In this document: positions 25,304-34,466 of the stretch, piece after piece
Layout of the letters: every line of letters starts with the position of its first letter
Position numbering within the stretch: the first letter of the stretch is position 1
Assembly (NCBI RefSeq): GCF_000374085.1
Contig: NZ_KB893488.1
Location: forward strand, 1 to 64,000
From: Spirosoma spitsbergense DSM 19989
Lineage (GTDB): Bacteria; Bacteroidota; Bacteroidia; Cytophagales; Spirosomataceae
DNA length: 64,000 nucleotides
Direction of reading: 5' to 3'
The notes under the pieces: model-generated
The model's database searches: none
What the model was told of the DNA's origin: nothing
What the model saw: only the letters and a program-made list of their open reading frames with translations
Translations under genes and position numbers: made by a program

Positions 25304-27049
25304 TTAGTACTTCCAGCTCGTTAAATCGGCGCCCGCCGGGTGGCTGTCTTCCATGCGTTTCAGCATTTTGTCGATGTACATCGTATTGTAGCGCAGTCGG
25401 CTGATGTAGTTAGGCACGTTAGGGTCGCCGTTCCAGCAGTGCTCGAACCGGTCACCGTAGGCTACCTCGCTGTTGGCCGCCGGATTCTTAACGTTTTTCA
25501 GGAAATCCTCCATCAGGTACACCGCATTATTGAGGTAATAATTGTCCATATCGCCACAGTAGATATGGATTTTTCCGGTCACTTTGGGGCCGAGGGTTTT
25601 CCAGTCGCGTTTGAGAATATGCATCAGGTCGAAGTGTTCGCGCCAGTAGTCGGCCACGGATTTATCGATGACGCCGGTCTTTTTATCCCAGATGCGTTTG
25701 GGGTAGCCATCCGGTCCGGCGGGGGAATACACCGCTTCCCAGATGTCGAACTGATCGCCGGACCGAGAGTGGGTGCCGAGGGCCAGTTCGCGGTGGTTGG
25801 TTTGTTCGAGCGTCGACTGAATCTGCCCTAAGTTGTTGCGGTGAGCAGGCCGGGGCGTTTGCCGGAACGGGCCTTCTTCATAGTACGCGTTTTTGTCTTT
25901 ATAGAGATTAAACACCGTGTAGGCATCGAACGCGATGGGGTCAGGGCAGGCGGCAAAACAGCCGTTGAACTCGTCGGGGTAAAACACCTGCGCGGCCAGG
26001 GCTTCCCAGCCACCTGTGCTACCGCCGTACGTGAACCGCGCCCACCCCTGCCCAATACCCCGAAACTGCTTTTCGATTTCGGGCAGGAGTTCATACATGA
26101 TAGCATCGCCGTAGGGACCAATGTTTTCAGAATTCACGGCATACGAATCGTCATAGTACGGGTTGGCGTGCTGGATTTCGACAATCAGCATCCGGGGAAA
26201 GTCTTTGCTGGTCCATTTCTGGTAAAAATCATACGCTTCCTGCGCCACAATTTTTTTATAGCCGTAGATATGGAACCGATCAATGTAGTCGGTGGTATCC
26301 ATGTTGGCGGGTGGGGGCGTTTCACTGAAGCCGGAAAAATCGTCGGGGAAGTGGCCGTGGAAAATCGCGAGCGGGTATTTGGCTTCGGGGTGTTCAGCAA
26401 AGCCAGCCGGAATGAGCACGTTGGCCCCCACGAACATGGGACGGCCCCAGAACTCGGTCAGTTTCTGACTCTGTATTTTTATGTGTTTGATAAACTTCGT
26501 GTCTTTCGGGGCAGGGATAGCCGGATTCACCTGGTCCAAAACCACCGCAACCGACTGTTTGCCGCCCGCTTTCAGCGAGATTTTCTGCGGCTTGCTAAAC
26601 AGATTTCCCGGAGCCGTACGCCAGTTTTGTCCCTCGCCCCGATCCATCGGCAATTTCACGGTGCGCCGGGTTCCATTGGGGCCGTTTTTGATTTGAAATG
26701 TTTCGTATTTATGGAGTACTGCCTGCACAAAGTACTCACCGGGGGGCAGTTTCGTAAGGCTTTCCTGCGGATAGCCATACGAACTCGCATCCACCACAGC
26801 CGCCTGACCGGGTTTTAGTCCGTTCACATCCACACCGAACACCTGGGCCGTTTCCACCGCATCGCTCACCTGCTGACGCGGCTCGGACGCGTTGGTTTTG
26901 GCCAGAATCAGCAGTACACGCCCGTCCAGCGGTTGGTTGCTTTGCGATGCTGGAAAGGAGACAGAGAAGGTGGTCGGTCCAATTCTGGACTGTCCATAAG
27001 TAGTGGTTAAAATCAGGCCACAAAAGAAACTGAGTAGCAATCGGTTCAT
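25304..27049 (-). CDS. Secreted esterase-family alpha/beta hydrolase
   Basis: 581 residues with a signal peptide (about 1-19, ending TYGQ). An N-terminal beta domain (about 20-215) precedes a putative-esterase fold. The nucleophile motif is TYGGSTGGW (Gly-Gly-Ser-Thr-Gly), with a later CPDPIAFD and GDMDNYY providing Asp candidates and RFEHCW the likely His. Enzymes of this esterase D/feruloyl-esterase-like superfamily hydrolyse carboxylic esters. The large N-terminal domain suggests a polysaccharide or peptide target, which is inference. It stands alone with its own upstream region. Confidence 0.85.
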   Translation of the reverse strand: MNRLLLSFFCGLILTTTYGQSRIGPTTFSVSFPASQSNQPLDGRVLLILAKTNASEPRQQVSDAVETAQVFGVDVNGLKPGQAAVVDASSYGYPQESLTKLPPGEYFVQAVLHKYETFQIKNGPNGTRRTVKLPMDRGEGQNWRTAPGNLFSKPQKISLKAGGKQSVAVVLDQVNPAIPAPKDTKFIKHIKIQSQKLTEFWGRPMFVGANVLIPAGFAEHPEAKYPLAIFHGHFPDDFSGFSETPPPANMDTTDYIDRFHIYGYKKIVAQEAYDFYQKWTSKDFPRMLIVEIQHANPYYDDSYAVNSENIGPYGDAIMYELLPEIEKQFRGIGQGWARFTYGGSTGGWEALAAQVFYPDEFNGCFAACPDPIAFDAYTVFNLYKDKNAYYEEGPFRQTPRPAHRNNLGQIQSTLEQTNHRELALGTHSRSGDQFDIWEAVYSPAGPDGYPKRIWDKKTGVIDKSVADYWREHFDLMHILKRDWKTLGPKVTGKIHIYCGDMDNYYLNNAVYLMEDFLKNVKNPAANSEVAYGDRFEHCWNGDPNVPNYISRLRYNTMYIDKMLKRMEDSHPAGADLTSWKY

Positions 27050-27102
27050 CGCGTAGTGCCGGTTAAGTGAGTGCTTAAACTACGCAAAAAATGATAATAT
27101 AC

Positions 27103-27144
27103 AACAGCGTAGCCAGGCTTATAAGATAGCCCGGCCACGCTGTT
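27103..27144 (-). terminator. Hairpin after the 158-aa secreted protein gene
   Basis: AACAGCGTAGCCAGGCT (27103-27119) pairs with 27128-27144 with two mismatches. It lies downstream of the minus-strand gene ending at 27189 and upstream of the esterase start. Confidence 0.55.
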
Positions 27145-27188
27145 ACTTACAAAATAAGCAGGCACATAACAATTGGCCTGGAACACAC

Positions 27189-27665
27189 TTATTGATTGCT
27201 CGTCAGCCGTTTTCCTTTAAAATTCGGCTGGTCGGGAGTGTCCTGTTTAGCTGGCATCTCCATGGTAATCCAGTTCGTTGCTGGCGGATTGATCGCGAAT
27301 ATCCGGGCAACTTTCTCATTCCGCTTGCTGAGTTCGACGGTATAATCACCAACCGGCAGGCCAGACAGGTCGAAGTTCCGGCGATAAAGCGCTATCGACT
27401 CGTACGCATCGTAATGAATTTTACCTTTCCCATCCCGAATCACAACCCGCACCGCACCACTTGTTCGATTATTGAAGATAACTTTAATGGTTGCGGGACG
27501 ATTCGACAGTGGATATACATTGGCTTCGATTTGGTCTGATGCGTCGGCCAGTTTCAACTGACCATTGTACGTTTGGGCCATAGTAGTTAGAGACGAGGCC
27601 GACAGCAGGCAGGTAATCAGCGCGGCTAATGCGCTACGGTGTAGAATAATGCACTTGGTTTTCAT
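27189..27665 (-). CDS. Secreted beta-sandwich protein, 158 aa
   Basis: A signal peptide (about 1-30, ending TMAQ) is followed by a single Ig-like/DUF3244-type beta domain. It has strands such as ATIKVIFNNRTSGAVRVVI and FDLSGLPVGDYTVEL, a pattern typical of small Bacteroidota secreted proteins and of Ig modules next to sorting domains. No enzyme motif is present. The last 25 residues are polar and probably disordered. It is a separate gene with a terminator. Role unknown. Confidence 0.72.
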   Translation of the reverse strand: MKTKCIILHRSALAALITCLLSASSLTTMAQTYNGQLKLADASDQIEANVYPLSNRPATIKVIFNNRTSGAVRVVIRDGKGKIHYDAYESIALYRRNFDLSGLPVGDYTVELSKRNEKVARIFAINPPATNWITMEMPAKQDTPDQPNFKGKRLTSNQ

Positions 27666-27766
27666 TTGGGTATTGTTTTAGTTGTGAATAGAATTGATAA
27701 TGGAACACTTAAACAGGTACGGTAAAGCAGTTAAAAAGAAGCGGGGCGCAACAACCTGAAAACGAT

Positions 27767-28129
27767 TCAGGGACGAAAGACTGCGACTGTAGCCGGGGCA
27801 GGTCGGGCATTGAGCACCGAATAAAGTCGCCTGTTCAACCGAACGACAACGGCGCGTTCTTTCAGATTAAGTCGCTTACGGAGCAGCGTATCAGTACGGA
27901 TCTCAAGCCATCCATCTGTATAAAAATGGACAATAACAGGCGTTTTGGCATTTTCTTCGACCACCCAAAATCCACCGGCGGGTGGCGGGGATGACCGCCT
28001 GAACCGGTTATGGAGTTGAGCCATGTGTGCTTTCGTCCCGGTACCGGTTTGGGGATGATTTGGATCGGGAATCTGCCCAAAAGTAAGTCTGGACGAAAGT
28101 GCCAATAGTGCAATCAGGTAAGTTTTCAT
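27767..28129 (-). CDS. Small secreted hypothetical protein, 120 aa
   Basis: The signal peptide is about residues 1-18 (LTFGQ). The mature part is Pro-rich (PDPNHPQTGTG), then a compact region FWVVEENAKTPVIVHFYTDG followed by basic LRKRLNLKERAVVVRLNRRL. No family is recognised. It could interact with the neighbouring secreted protein, which is on the same strand, but the 101-base gap and a separate upstream region argue for independent expression. Confidence 0.6.
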   Translation of the reverse strand: MKTYLIALLALSSRLTFGQIPDPNHPQTGTGTKAHMAQLHNRFRRSSPPPAGGFWVVEENAKTPVIVHFYTDGWLEIRTDTLLRKRLNLKERAVVVRLNRRLYSVLNARPAPATVAVFRP

Positions 28130-28207
28130 AAAAAGAGGAAGGTTTATGATGTGGATAGATGAACCAGCCTGGTTTAGTGTACTGGTCTGCTGGTTAGTCG
28201 AAATAAA

Positions 28208-28231
28208 GGCGGCTATGGAAACATAGCCGCC
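28208..28231 (-). terminator. Perfect GGCGGCTATG hairpin
   Basis: GGCGGCTATG (28208-28217) pairs perfectly with 28222-28231 across a 4-base loop. On the minus strand it is followed by TTTATTT, so it is a good intrinsic terminator for minus-strand transcription arriving from the region at 28379. Confidence 0.65.
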
Positions 28232-28315
28232 TAAATAATTAACGATACGCTTACGCTGAAGGGAGCCCTTTGCTTATGGCCTGCTTTGCCCGGAAACTTC
28301 AGACCTAACTTAACG

Positions 28316-28346
28316 TGAATACGGGATTAGTTTTTGCCCGTATTCA
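28316..28346 (-). terminator. Hairpin after the broken lipoprotein gene
   Basis: TGAATACGGG (28316-28325) pairs perfectly with CCCGTATTCA (28337-28346). It lies 33 bases past the stop of the minus-strand remnant. Confidence 0.6.
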
Positions 28347-28378
28347 AATTAACCAGAAAAATAAGGCTGTTTTCACGC

Positions 28379-28658
28379 TCAGTTCTGATTAGTAGCAAAC
28401 TCCACCCGCACCGGCGCGAACTCAATGCCGACAATCCAGGTATCGTCGTTACAGTTATTGTCATCGCTGATGTCGCCCACGATGGTAAAAAATTTCACAA
28501 GGCGCGTTGTAGGACACTTGGGTAACACTCGCATTGCCAGCAGCCCCCGTTGGCCCGGCTGGACCCGTTTCGCCGGGTATACAGACGGCAAAGAAGAATG
28601 CGATGGTCAACGCTATCAGCAGCGGACGCAAAAGTTAGATAATTGTGGCGTGGAACAT
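28379..28658 (-). pseudogene. Broken lipoprotein gene with collagen-like segment
   Basis: Reading leftwards from 28658, one frame gives a short start (MFHATII) and a TAA. It then shows a hydrophobic signal and Cys (TIAFFFAVC) followed by GETGPAGPTGAAGNASVTQV, the collagen-like linker common in Bacteroidota lipoproteins. After about YNAPCE the sensible reading moves to another frame: VKFFTIVGDISDDNN, then WIVGIEFAPVRVEF and a stop at 28379-28381. At least one frameshift near 28505 and a disrupted start are therefore present. The terminator at 28316 still follows it. Confidence 0.55.
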
Positions 28659-28887
28659 GGTTATAAAAGGTTGATTGTGGATGTAGCCGAATGGCCGGTT
28701 TGATTTAACTGGACTGAAAGAGACGTACTGATTGGTAACGATAAATGGGGAAGTAGTCATTTTCAGGCGGATGGGGTGAATAGAAGCGAAAAGATTCGGA
28801 TATACACATCGATGCTATCCATTAGTCACAGGGTTAGACGGGTATGGAAACAGGGGTATTATTATTTTAAAAATTCTATTTTTAATG

Positions 28888-28895
28888 TACCTTTC
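28888..28895 (+). promoter_or_regulatory. Possible -7 box for the sigma-factor operon
   Basis: TACCTTTC differs by one base from TAnnTTTG and sits 18 bases before the sigma-factor ATG at 28914 in an AT-rich region. Autoregulation is conceivable but not shown by the sequence. Confidence 0.35.
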
Positions 28896-28913
28896 TACCT
28901 TCAACCACACGCT

Positions 28914-29507
28914 ATGAGCCTTTTTTCCAGACACTTACCGGATGCCGATATCATTGCTGGTATACAGGCTGGAGGCTCCACCCGCCACAGCATAGAAAAC
29001 CGGTTCTACGAAAAACACCTGTTCATGGTTCGGGCGGGAGAACGCAAGCACCACCTTGCCTACGAAGACTGCGTTTCGGCCTACGACGATGCGATTCTGG
29101 CTGTTATTGACCACATCAGTACCGGACGTTTTAGGGGCCAGTCCAAACTGGAAACCTATCTCTATCAACTATTTACAAACAAGTGTGTTGACCAGATCCG
29201 AAAAAAAACGACTAACCGGGAGCAGGTTCACAACGCTATGTCTATCGACGATTCACTGTTGCAATTACCCGATTTGGCCCATACGGTGGTGCAGCAACTT
29301 ATTACGCAAAATGATGCCGAGAAGCTACACCAACATTTACAACGTATTGGTGACAAGTGTCGACAGATGTTACTGGCCTGGGGTGAGGGATACAGCGATG
29401 AAGAAATTGCTCAACAGATGAATTATAACACGGCATCCGTAGCCAAAACCAGCCGACTGCGTTGCCTGGAACGATTGCGGGATGCGTATAAACTGACAAA
29501 CAAATGA
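28914..29507 (+). CDS. ECF-type sigma-70 family sigma factor
   Basis: From ATG 28914 the product is 197 residues (MSLFSRHLPDADIIAGIQAGG); the open frame extends 46 codons upstream but without family similarity. Region 2 is seen at about 25-90 (FYEKHLFMV, SAYDDAILAVIDHI, YLYQLFTNKCVDQIRKK). Region 4 is at about 145-190 with the helix-turn-helix GYSDEEIAQQMNYNTASVAKT. ECF factors direct RNA polymerase to a small regulon. The ATGA overlap (29504-29507) with the TPR protein gene makes that protein its likely antagonist. Confidence 0.88.
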   Translation: MSLFSRHLPDADIIAGIQAGGSTRHSIENRFYEKHLFMVRAGERKHHLAYEDCVSAYDDAILAVIDHISTGRFRGQSKLETYLYQLFTNKCVDQIRKKTTNREQVHNAMSIDDSLLQLPDLAHTVVQQLITQNDAEKLHQHLQRIGDKCRQMLLAWGEGYSDEEIAQQMNYNTASVAKTSRLRCLERLRDAYKLTNK

Positions 29508-30220
29508 ACGATCTGGACACCATCGACAACTACTTTTCCGGACAATTAACTGGCCCGGAAAAGGCGCAGTTCGAGCAGCAGATTGTGACTGATCCCAATC
29601 TGGCGGAAACCGTAGCCTTCTATGTACAGGCCCGTCAAACCGCCCGGCAGCAGGCGCAGGCCGGGCGTAAGGCCGAGTGGGCTGCACTCCGGCAACGACA
29701 GGAACCTGTGAGCCAACCCGTTTGGCGGCCCATGTCCTACGCGGCTGCGGCCTGTGTTGTATTACTGCTGGGTTTATTCGTGTTCTGGCCAAACCCATCG
29801 GCTCCAGCTATAGCCGACCGCTACATTCAGGAAAATCTCACCACCCTGTCCGTAACGATGAGCAGCCAGCCCGATACGCTTCAACTGGCCCGGCAAGCCT
29901 ACAACGAAGGGCAGTTTACCCAAGCCGATACGCTGATTACTACCCTGCAACAGCGGGATGCCGTCAACACGGATGCGCTAAAATTAGCCGGGCTTGTTTC
30001 CCTGCGGCAGGATAAGTACGACAAAGCCATCGAGCAGTTTCACCGCCTGAGTCAGCGCACCGATTTGCGGGCCAACCCCGGCCTGTTTTACGAAGCCCTG
30101 GCCCGCATGAAGCGTAATCAGCCTGATGATAAAGCCACCGCCCGGCAGTTGCTGAACACGGTTATCGACCAGAATCTGGAAGGCAGAAAAGCCGCGAAAG
30201 AGTTGATTGACGAGTTATAA
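29504..30220 (+). CDS. Membrane-anchored TPR protein in anti-sigma position
   Basis: 238 residues. The N-terminal about 75 residues form a charged helical domain (IDNYFSGQLTGPEKAQFEQQ) like the zinc-less anti-sigma domains of Bacteroidota. One membrane helix follows (about 78-96, AAAACVVLLLGLFVFW) and then TPR-like helical pairs in the outer part (about 125-235; AYNEGQFTQADTLITTL, KYDKAIEQFHRL). This gives a cytoplasmic sigma-binding part and a periplasmic sensor part. It overlaps the sigma gene by 4 bases and precedes the subtilase by 26. Confidence 0.78.
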   Translation: MNDLDTIDNYFSGQLTGPEKAQFEQQIVTDPNLAETVAFYVQARQTARQQAQAGRKAEWAALRQRQEPVSQPVWRPMSYAAAACVVLLLGLFVFWPNPSAPAIADRYIQENLTTLSVTMSSQPDTLQLARQAYNEGQFTQADTLITTLQQRDAVNTDALKLAGLVSLRQDKYDKAIEQFHRLSQRTDLRANPGLFYEALARMKRNQPDDKATARQLLNTVIDQNLEGRKAAKELIDEL

Positions 30221-30246
30221 AAATGACCTGACCATCTCTCCCACTT

Positions 30247-31806
30247 ATGGAAACTACACCTAACTCTGAAGACCCGAATCTATCCCATCCAGGCCAGCAA
30301 ATTCAGTACACGCTGGCACCTGTTCTTTTCAAGGCACTATACGCAAAACGGTATAGTTCCAAGCAAACCGGTCCCCCTCCGCCAAGTAAGTCCTTGTTTC
30401 CAGGCAGTATTGTTCGCCAGGGTTTGTTGATAATCCCTGAGGAATATATTCTGGTTGAGAAAGATGAAAATCTTCAGTTGTACAACCTGGGCGAAGGAGG
30501 AGTTTTCACACTCGACGTTGTAACTGATAATGTGTTCGGAAAGTTGAACCGGCCAAAGATAAAAATTATCAAAAACCGGCGGTGTGTTGGTGCTGAAGAG
30601 AAAGGGGATGCTAAAAAGGCAGGATGTGATGGTCGTACACTTTTACTAATCCGCTCAACCGTATCGCTTGACCCGTTGAGCCTGCTTCCGGACAACACTG
30701 AATTGCCATTATTATCGCGCGGTAAAGCCGTCGGTAAAATTCATCCCGGACAGGGTGATTTTACGGGGAGCGGGCATGAAAACGCTCAGGGGCGTGGCCA
30801 CGAGAACGCGCAGGGACGTGGGCATACCAATTGCTACGGATCAGCCATTTATGATGATATGGAGAGTCTTGTCAATAGTAATCTGGTTGTCACGGCCGAC
30901 CGGCTGAATACATCGGAATGCGCCCCTATTGTTGCCGTGCTCGACACGGGTATTATTTACACCGAAGAATCGCCCGAAAAGCAGGAGTTGACCTCCTGCC
31001 GTACAAATCATACGGGCTGGAATTTTGTTGACCCTGATACTTTGCCGCAAGATGACCACCCGCATCATCATGGTACTCGCATTGCAACCATCATTCGTCA
31101 ACAAAGCCCAAAAGCTAGCATTGTGCCGGTAAAAGTATCAAACCAGGATAATGTCTGTACGCTTTACGATGTACTTTGTGGCCTGGAATATTCAAGGGTT
31201 ATTGGCGCGAAAGTAATTAACGCCAGCTGGTCATTCCCCGCCAGCAGTGAAACGCCCATTCCGCTACTTCGGGCGGCTATTGAGCGGTTTGATGGTTGGT
31301 TTGTGTGTGCAGCTGGGAACACCAGCCAGTATTTTCCAGACGTAAGCAATCATGGAAATCCCTTACCCCTGGGTGCTGATAATCATTACCTCTATCCAGC
31401 CTGTTACAGTTGCACGATTGACAAAGTAATTACGGTTACAACTGCTATTACCTTTCGTTTGCCCGATGCACGTGCCTGCCCTGCTGGTGAACGTATAAAA
31501 TGGTTAGATGTAAGACAGGTGACTGAAAACCGGTCCAACCTCTTTGTGGATGTAGGCGTAATAGCCAATGCTCCCCTGCCGGGAAGTGTAACAAATCGAG
31601 GTTTTCTTACCAGGGGCTTTTCGCCATCCGATGGTTCATCGTTTGCCACCCCTTGTATTACGGGTGCTGTGGCAAACTTTTTGGTGAAGCACGAGAACCC
31701 TCCCCTGCCTGTTACAAACCATGCCCTGCTGAAAAAGCTTGCCCCTAAAACAGATGCAGGACAACTGGGCAAGGATATTAAAGATGGTCGTTTTTTTATT
31801 ATATAG
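30247..31806 (+). CDS. S8 subtilisin-like protease, cytoplasmic
   Basis: 519 residues without a signal peptide. The catalytic set is complete: Asp233 (VAVLDTG), His275 (HHHGTRIA), oxyanion Asn358 (AAGNTS) and Ser465 (DGSSFATP). The first about 165 residues are a beta-rich domain of unknown type. Between it and the protease lies a tandem Gly/His/Asn/Gln repeat (GHENAQGR twice, then GHTN; about 176-195). An intact, apparently intracellular subtilase coded 8 bases before a CHAT protein points to a proteolytic activation or execution step. That function is inference. Confidence 0.85.
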   Translation: METTPNSEDPNLSHPGQQIQYTLAPVLFKALYAKRYSSKQTGPPPPSKSLFPGSIVRQGLLIIPEEYILVEKDENLQLYNLGEGGVFTLDVVTDNVFGKLNRPKIKIIKNRRCVGAEEKGDAKKAGCDGRTLLLIRSTVSLDPLSLLPDNTELPLLSRGKAVGKIHPGQGDFTGSGHENAQGRGHENAQGRGHTNCYGSAIYDDMESLVNSNLVVTADRLNTSECAPIVAVLDTGIIYTEESPEKQELTSCRTNHTGWNFVDPDTLPQDDHPHHHGTRIATIIRQQSPKASIVPVKVSNQDNVCTLYDVLCGLEYSRVIGAKVINASWSFPASSETPIPLLRAAIERFDGWFVCAAGNTSQYFPDVSNHGNPLPLGADNHYLYPACYSCTIDKVITVTTAITFRLPDARACPAGERIKWLDVRQVTENRSNLFVDVGVIANAPLPGSVTNRGFLTRGFSPSDGSSFATPCITGAVANFLVKHENPPLPVTNHALLKKLAPKTDAGQLGKDIKDGRFFII

Positions 31807-31814
31807 CCTACCCT

Positions 31815-34466
31815 ATGACTATCAGGCTTATTTGTTGCAGTTTAGGCCTACTGGTGAGTACCGTAGTCCTTTCTCAGCCAAAACCTGACTCTACCCGTAT
31901 AGTGGCTACTATCGAACAGGCACGTATATACTATGATGCCAATCAGCTTCCCGAAGCGATACACACGCTCACCCCCCTTGTCCGCGAATACCAGAAAACC
32001 CCACTATCGTCCACCCTGCGCCCTGTCGATAGGCTAAAAGCGTTCTACCGGCTCGCGTTTTACCAAAGTAAACTGAATGAATTGTCGGCCTCGCGGCAAA
32101 CGGCCATAGCGGGTCTGACGTTGGGAAATCGCTACCCGCATTATTTCTGGACCGCCGACCTGTACGGCCTGATTGCTTACCTCGATAATACGACCGGCGA
32201 TTACGAACAGGCTGCAAAAATGGGCGAACGGGGTGGGGAACTGGGACAACTGGCTCCCAACACCTATAGTGCAGCAAACGGTTTTTTTGAACAGGCCAAA
32301 GCCCTGCGGTCGCTTGAACGTTTTGACCAGGGGCATATAGCCATCGACCGCGCTATCCGACTGGCTGAAGCGGACAATAGTATCCCCTATGACTTGACCC
32401 TGTATTACAGTTGCAAAGCCACACTATATGTGAAACAGCAGCAATACCAAGCAGCTGAAACCTATTTCAATAAGGCAATTAAATTGAATAACTCTTTACG
32501 GGATGACCAGGGGCTGGGTGACAACCTGACCGACCTGGGTCGGTTTTATTTTCAGAGACGGCAATACCAGAAAGCGATACCCGTCCTGGAAAGCGTGATA
32601 CGCATACACCCTATGCCCCATGCACGGGCAAGAGCCCTGGACATTCTGTCGTTGGTATGTGAGCAACAGGCCCGGTACGAAAAAGCACTGGATTACAATG
32701 AGGCAGGGCTGAATCAGCTGCTTGCCGGCACGTCTAGTAAGCGCACAGGCAAACTACTCCAGTCACCCCAGCTCCGCATTGCCCCTCATCATGACTATCT
32801 GTTCGATTTGATTCAACATCAGGCCGATACCTGGTTCTATTGGGCTTCGGCCACCCAAAACAACCCCACCCGGCTCCGTAATGCGCTCCGCACATACGCC
32901 CTGGCCGATACCATGATTGACTTTATGCGCTGGGAACATACCGGGCAACAGTCCAAACTCTTCTGGCGGGGCAAAACCCACCGACTCTACGAACAGGCCA
33001 TCGAAACCGCTTTCCGGCTCAACGATGCAGCCAGTGCCTTCCGCTTCATGGAAAAAAGTCGGGCCGTTTTGCTCAACGACAAACTCAATGAACTGGGTGC
33101 CAGCCGCCAGCTTGACCCTGCTCAATTCGCGCGGGAACAGCAACTCCGACAGCACGTAGCCGACTGGCAGGCCAAAGTCGCCACTGAAAAGCCTAATACC
33201 CCCATTTATGCCAAGTATCTCGATAGTCTGCGTACTGTCCAGGAACGGCAGGAAGCCTTTGTGCGTGAACTGGAACGCACTAACCCGGCCTACTACCGCT
33301 ACAAGTACGACAACCAGACCATTCCACTAAGTCGGGTGATAGACCAGCTTACCAATCGCAAAGCCTCCCTCCTTACCTATTTCATTGGCGACAGCACCCT
33401 CTACGCCATCAGCATTACCCCCAACGGCACCAAACTCCTGCGCCTGCCTGCAACGGCCTATACCAAACCAGCCGCTGAACTGCTGGCGCTTAACGCCAAC
33501 CCCGACGCGCTCAACCGGCAGTTTACGCATTACCTCACCGTAGCCAACCAACTCTACCGCACATTGCTGTCTCCGTTGAAGCTGCCACCCGGCCGGGTCA
33601 TCGTGTCGCCGGATGGGGTACTGCTGCCCTTTGAGGCCCTGAGCACATCGGCCACCAAACCCGATTTTCTGGTGAACCAATACGCCTTCAGCTACGCTTA
33701 TTCGCTGAATCAACTGTTTAAAGAAACGACCGATACGGGTAGAGAAACGAGTTGGTTTGGGCAATCGGGGACATTTCTGGGTATTGCGCCAGTTACGTTT
33801 TCGGCCCGACTGGGGCAGGTTCCGCTGGCGGGTTCGGATGCGGTGCTGAGCCGAATTGGCGGGCAGTTTTCGACTCCCGCCCTGCTCACCGGAGTGTCAG
33901 CAACGCGACGGGCGTTTAGCGGGCAGGCGGGGCAATACCGCATTATCCAGTTATTTACCCATGCCGATGCCGACAGTACCGACCGCGAACCCACACTGTT
34001 CTTTGCGGACTCTACCCTGCGCCTGTCGGAGTTGACCACCACCGGGCAGTTGCCCGCCGAACTGGTCGGTTTATCGGCCTGCAAAACGGGTATTGGGGCC
34101 AATCAGCGGGGCGAAGGGGTATTTAGTCTGGCGCGGGGCTTTGCCTCATTAGGCGTTCCGAGCGTATTGACCACGCTCTGGAACGTCGAAAATCAGGCCA
34201 CCTACGCCCTTACCGAACTCTTTTACACCAAACTGGCGGAGGGCTTACCCAAAGACGTAGCCCTACAGCAAGCCAAGATTGCCTACCTCGCCAATGCGGA
34301 CCTATCAGACCAATTACCCAACCGATGGGCGGGTTTGTTGCTCGTCGGCAATGCCGAACCGATTAAAAAACAACTGCCTTACACTAGTTGGGTCGGTGGT
34401 TTTGGCGTAGTAGCGGGTCTTGGGGGGGCATGGTGGATCCACCGTCGCAGGCAGCGGCTTCACTGA
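31815..34466 (+). CDS. Exported TPR-CHAT (caspase-like) protein
   Basis: 883 residues. A signal peptide (about 1-20, VVLSQ) is followed by TPR repeats at about 30-420. A CHAT peptidase domain occupies about 590-850 with the catalytic pair His716 (FTHAD) and Cys756 (LSACKTG). A final membrane helix (about 857-875) and a basic end (HRRRQRLH) follow, so the caspase-like domain should face the periplasm tethered to the inner membrane. CHAT proteases cleave specific partners in several bacterial immunity and regulatory systems. Being last in the sigma/TPR/subtilase operon, it is the probable effector or signal-processing enzyme. Confidence 0.88.
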   Translation: MTIRLICCSLGLLVSTVVLSQPKPDSTRIVATIEQARIYYDANQLPEAIHTLTPLVREYQKTPLSSTLRPVDRLKAFYRLAFYQSKLNELSASRQTAIAGLTLGNRYPHYFWTADLYGLIAYLDNTTGDYEQAAKMGERGGELGQLAPNTYSAANGFFEQAKALRSLERFDQGHIAIDRAIRLAEADNSIPYDLTLYYSCKATLYVKQQQYQAAETYFNKAIKLNNSLRDDQGLGDNLTDLGRFYFQRRQYQKAIPVLESVIRIHPMPHARARALDILSLVCEQQARYEKALDYNEAGLNQLLAGTSSKRTGKLLQSPQLRIAPHHDYLFDLIQHQADTWFYWASATQNNPTRLRNALRTYALADTMIDFMRWEHTGQQSKLFWRGKTHRLYEQAIETAFRLNDAASAFRFMEKSRAVLLNDKLNELGASRQLDPAQFAREQQLRQHVADWQAKVATEKPNTPIYAKYLDSLRTVQERQEAFVRELERTNPAYYRYKYDNQTIPLSRVIDQLTNRKASLLTYFIGDSTLYAISITPNGTKLLRLPATAYTKPAAELLALNANPDALNRQFTHYLTVANQLYRTLLSPLKLPPGRVIVSPDGVLLPFEALSTSATKPDFLVNQYAFSYAYSLNQLFKETTDTGRETSWFGQSGTFLGIAPVTFSARLGQVPLAGSDAVLSRIGGQFSTPALLTGVSATRRAFSGQAGQYRIIQLFTHADADSTDREPTLFFADSTLRLSELTTTGQLPAELVGLSACKTGIGANQRGEGVFSLARGFASLGVPSVLTTLWNVENQATYALTELFYTKLAEGLPKDVALQQAKIAYLANADLSDQLPNRWAGLLLVGNAEPIKKQLPYTSWVGGFGVVAGLGGAWWIHRRRQRLH

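Noticed and set aside
25841-26818. 325-codon plus-strand frame over the esterase gene
   Set aside because: Arg/Phe/Gly-rich shadow; the minus strand carries a signal peptide and a GxSxG hydrolase.
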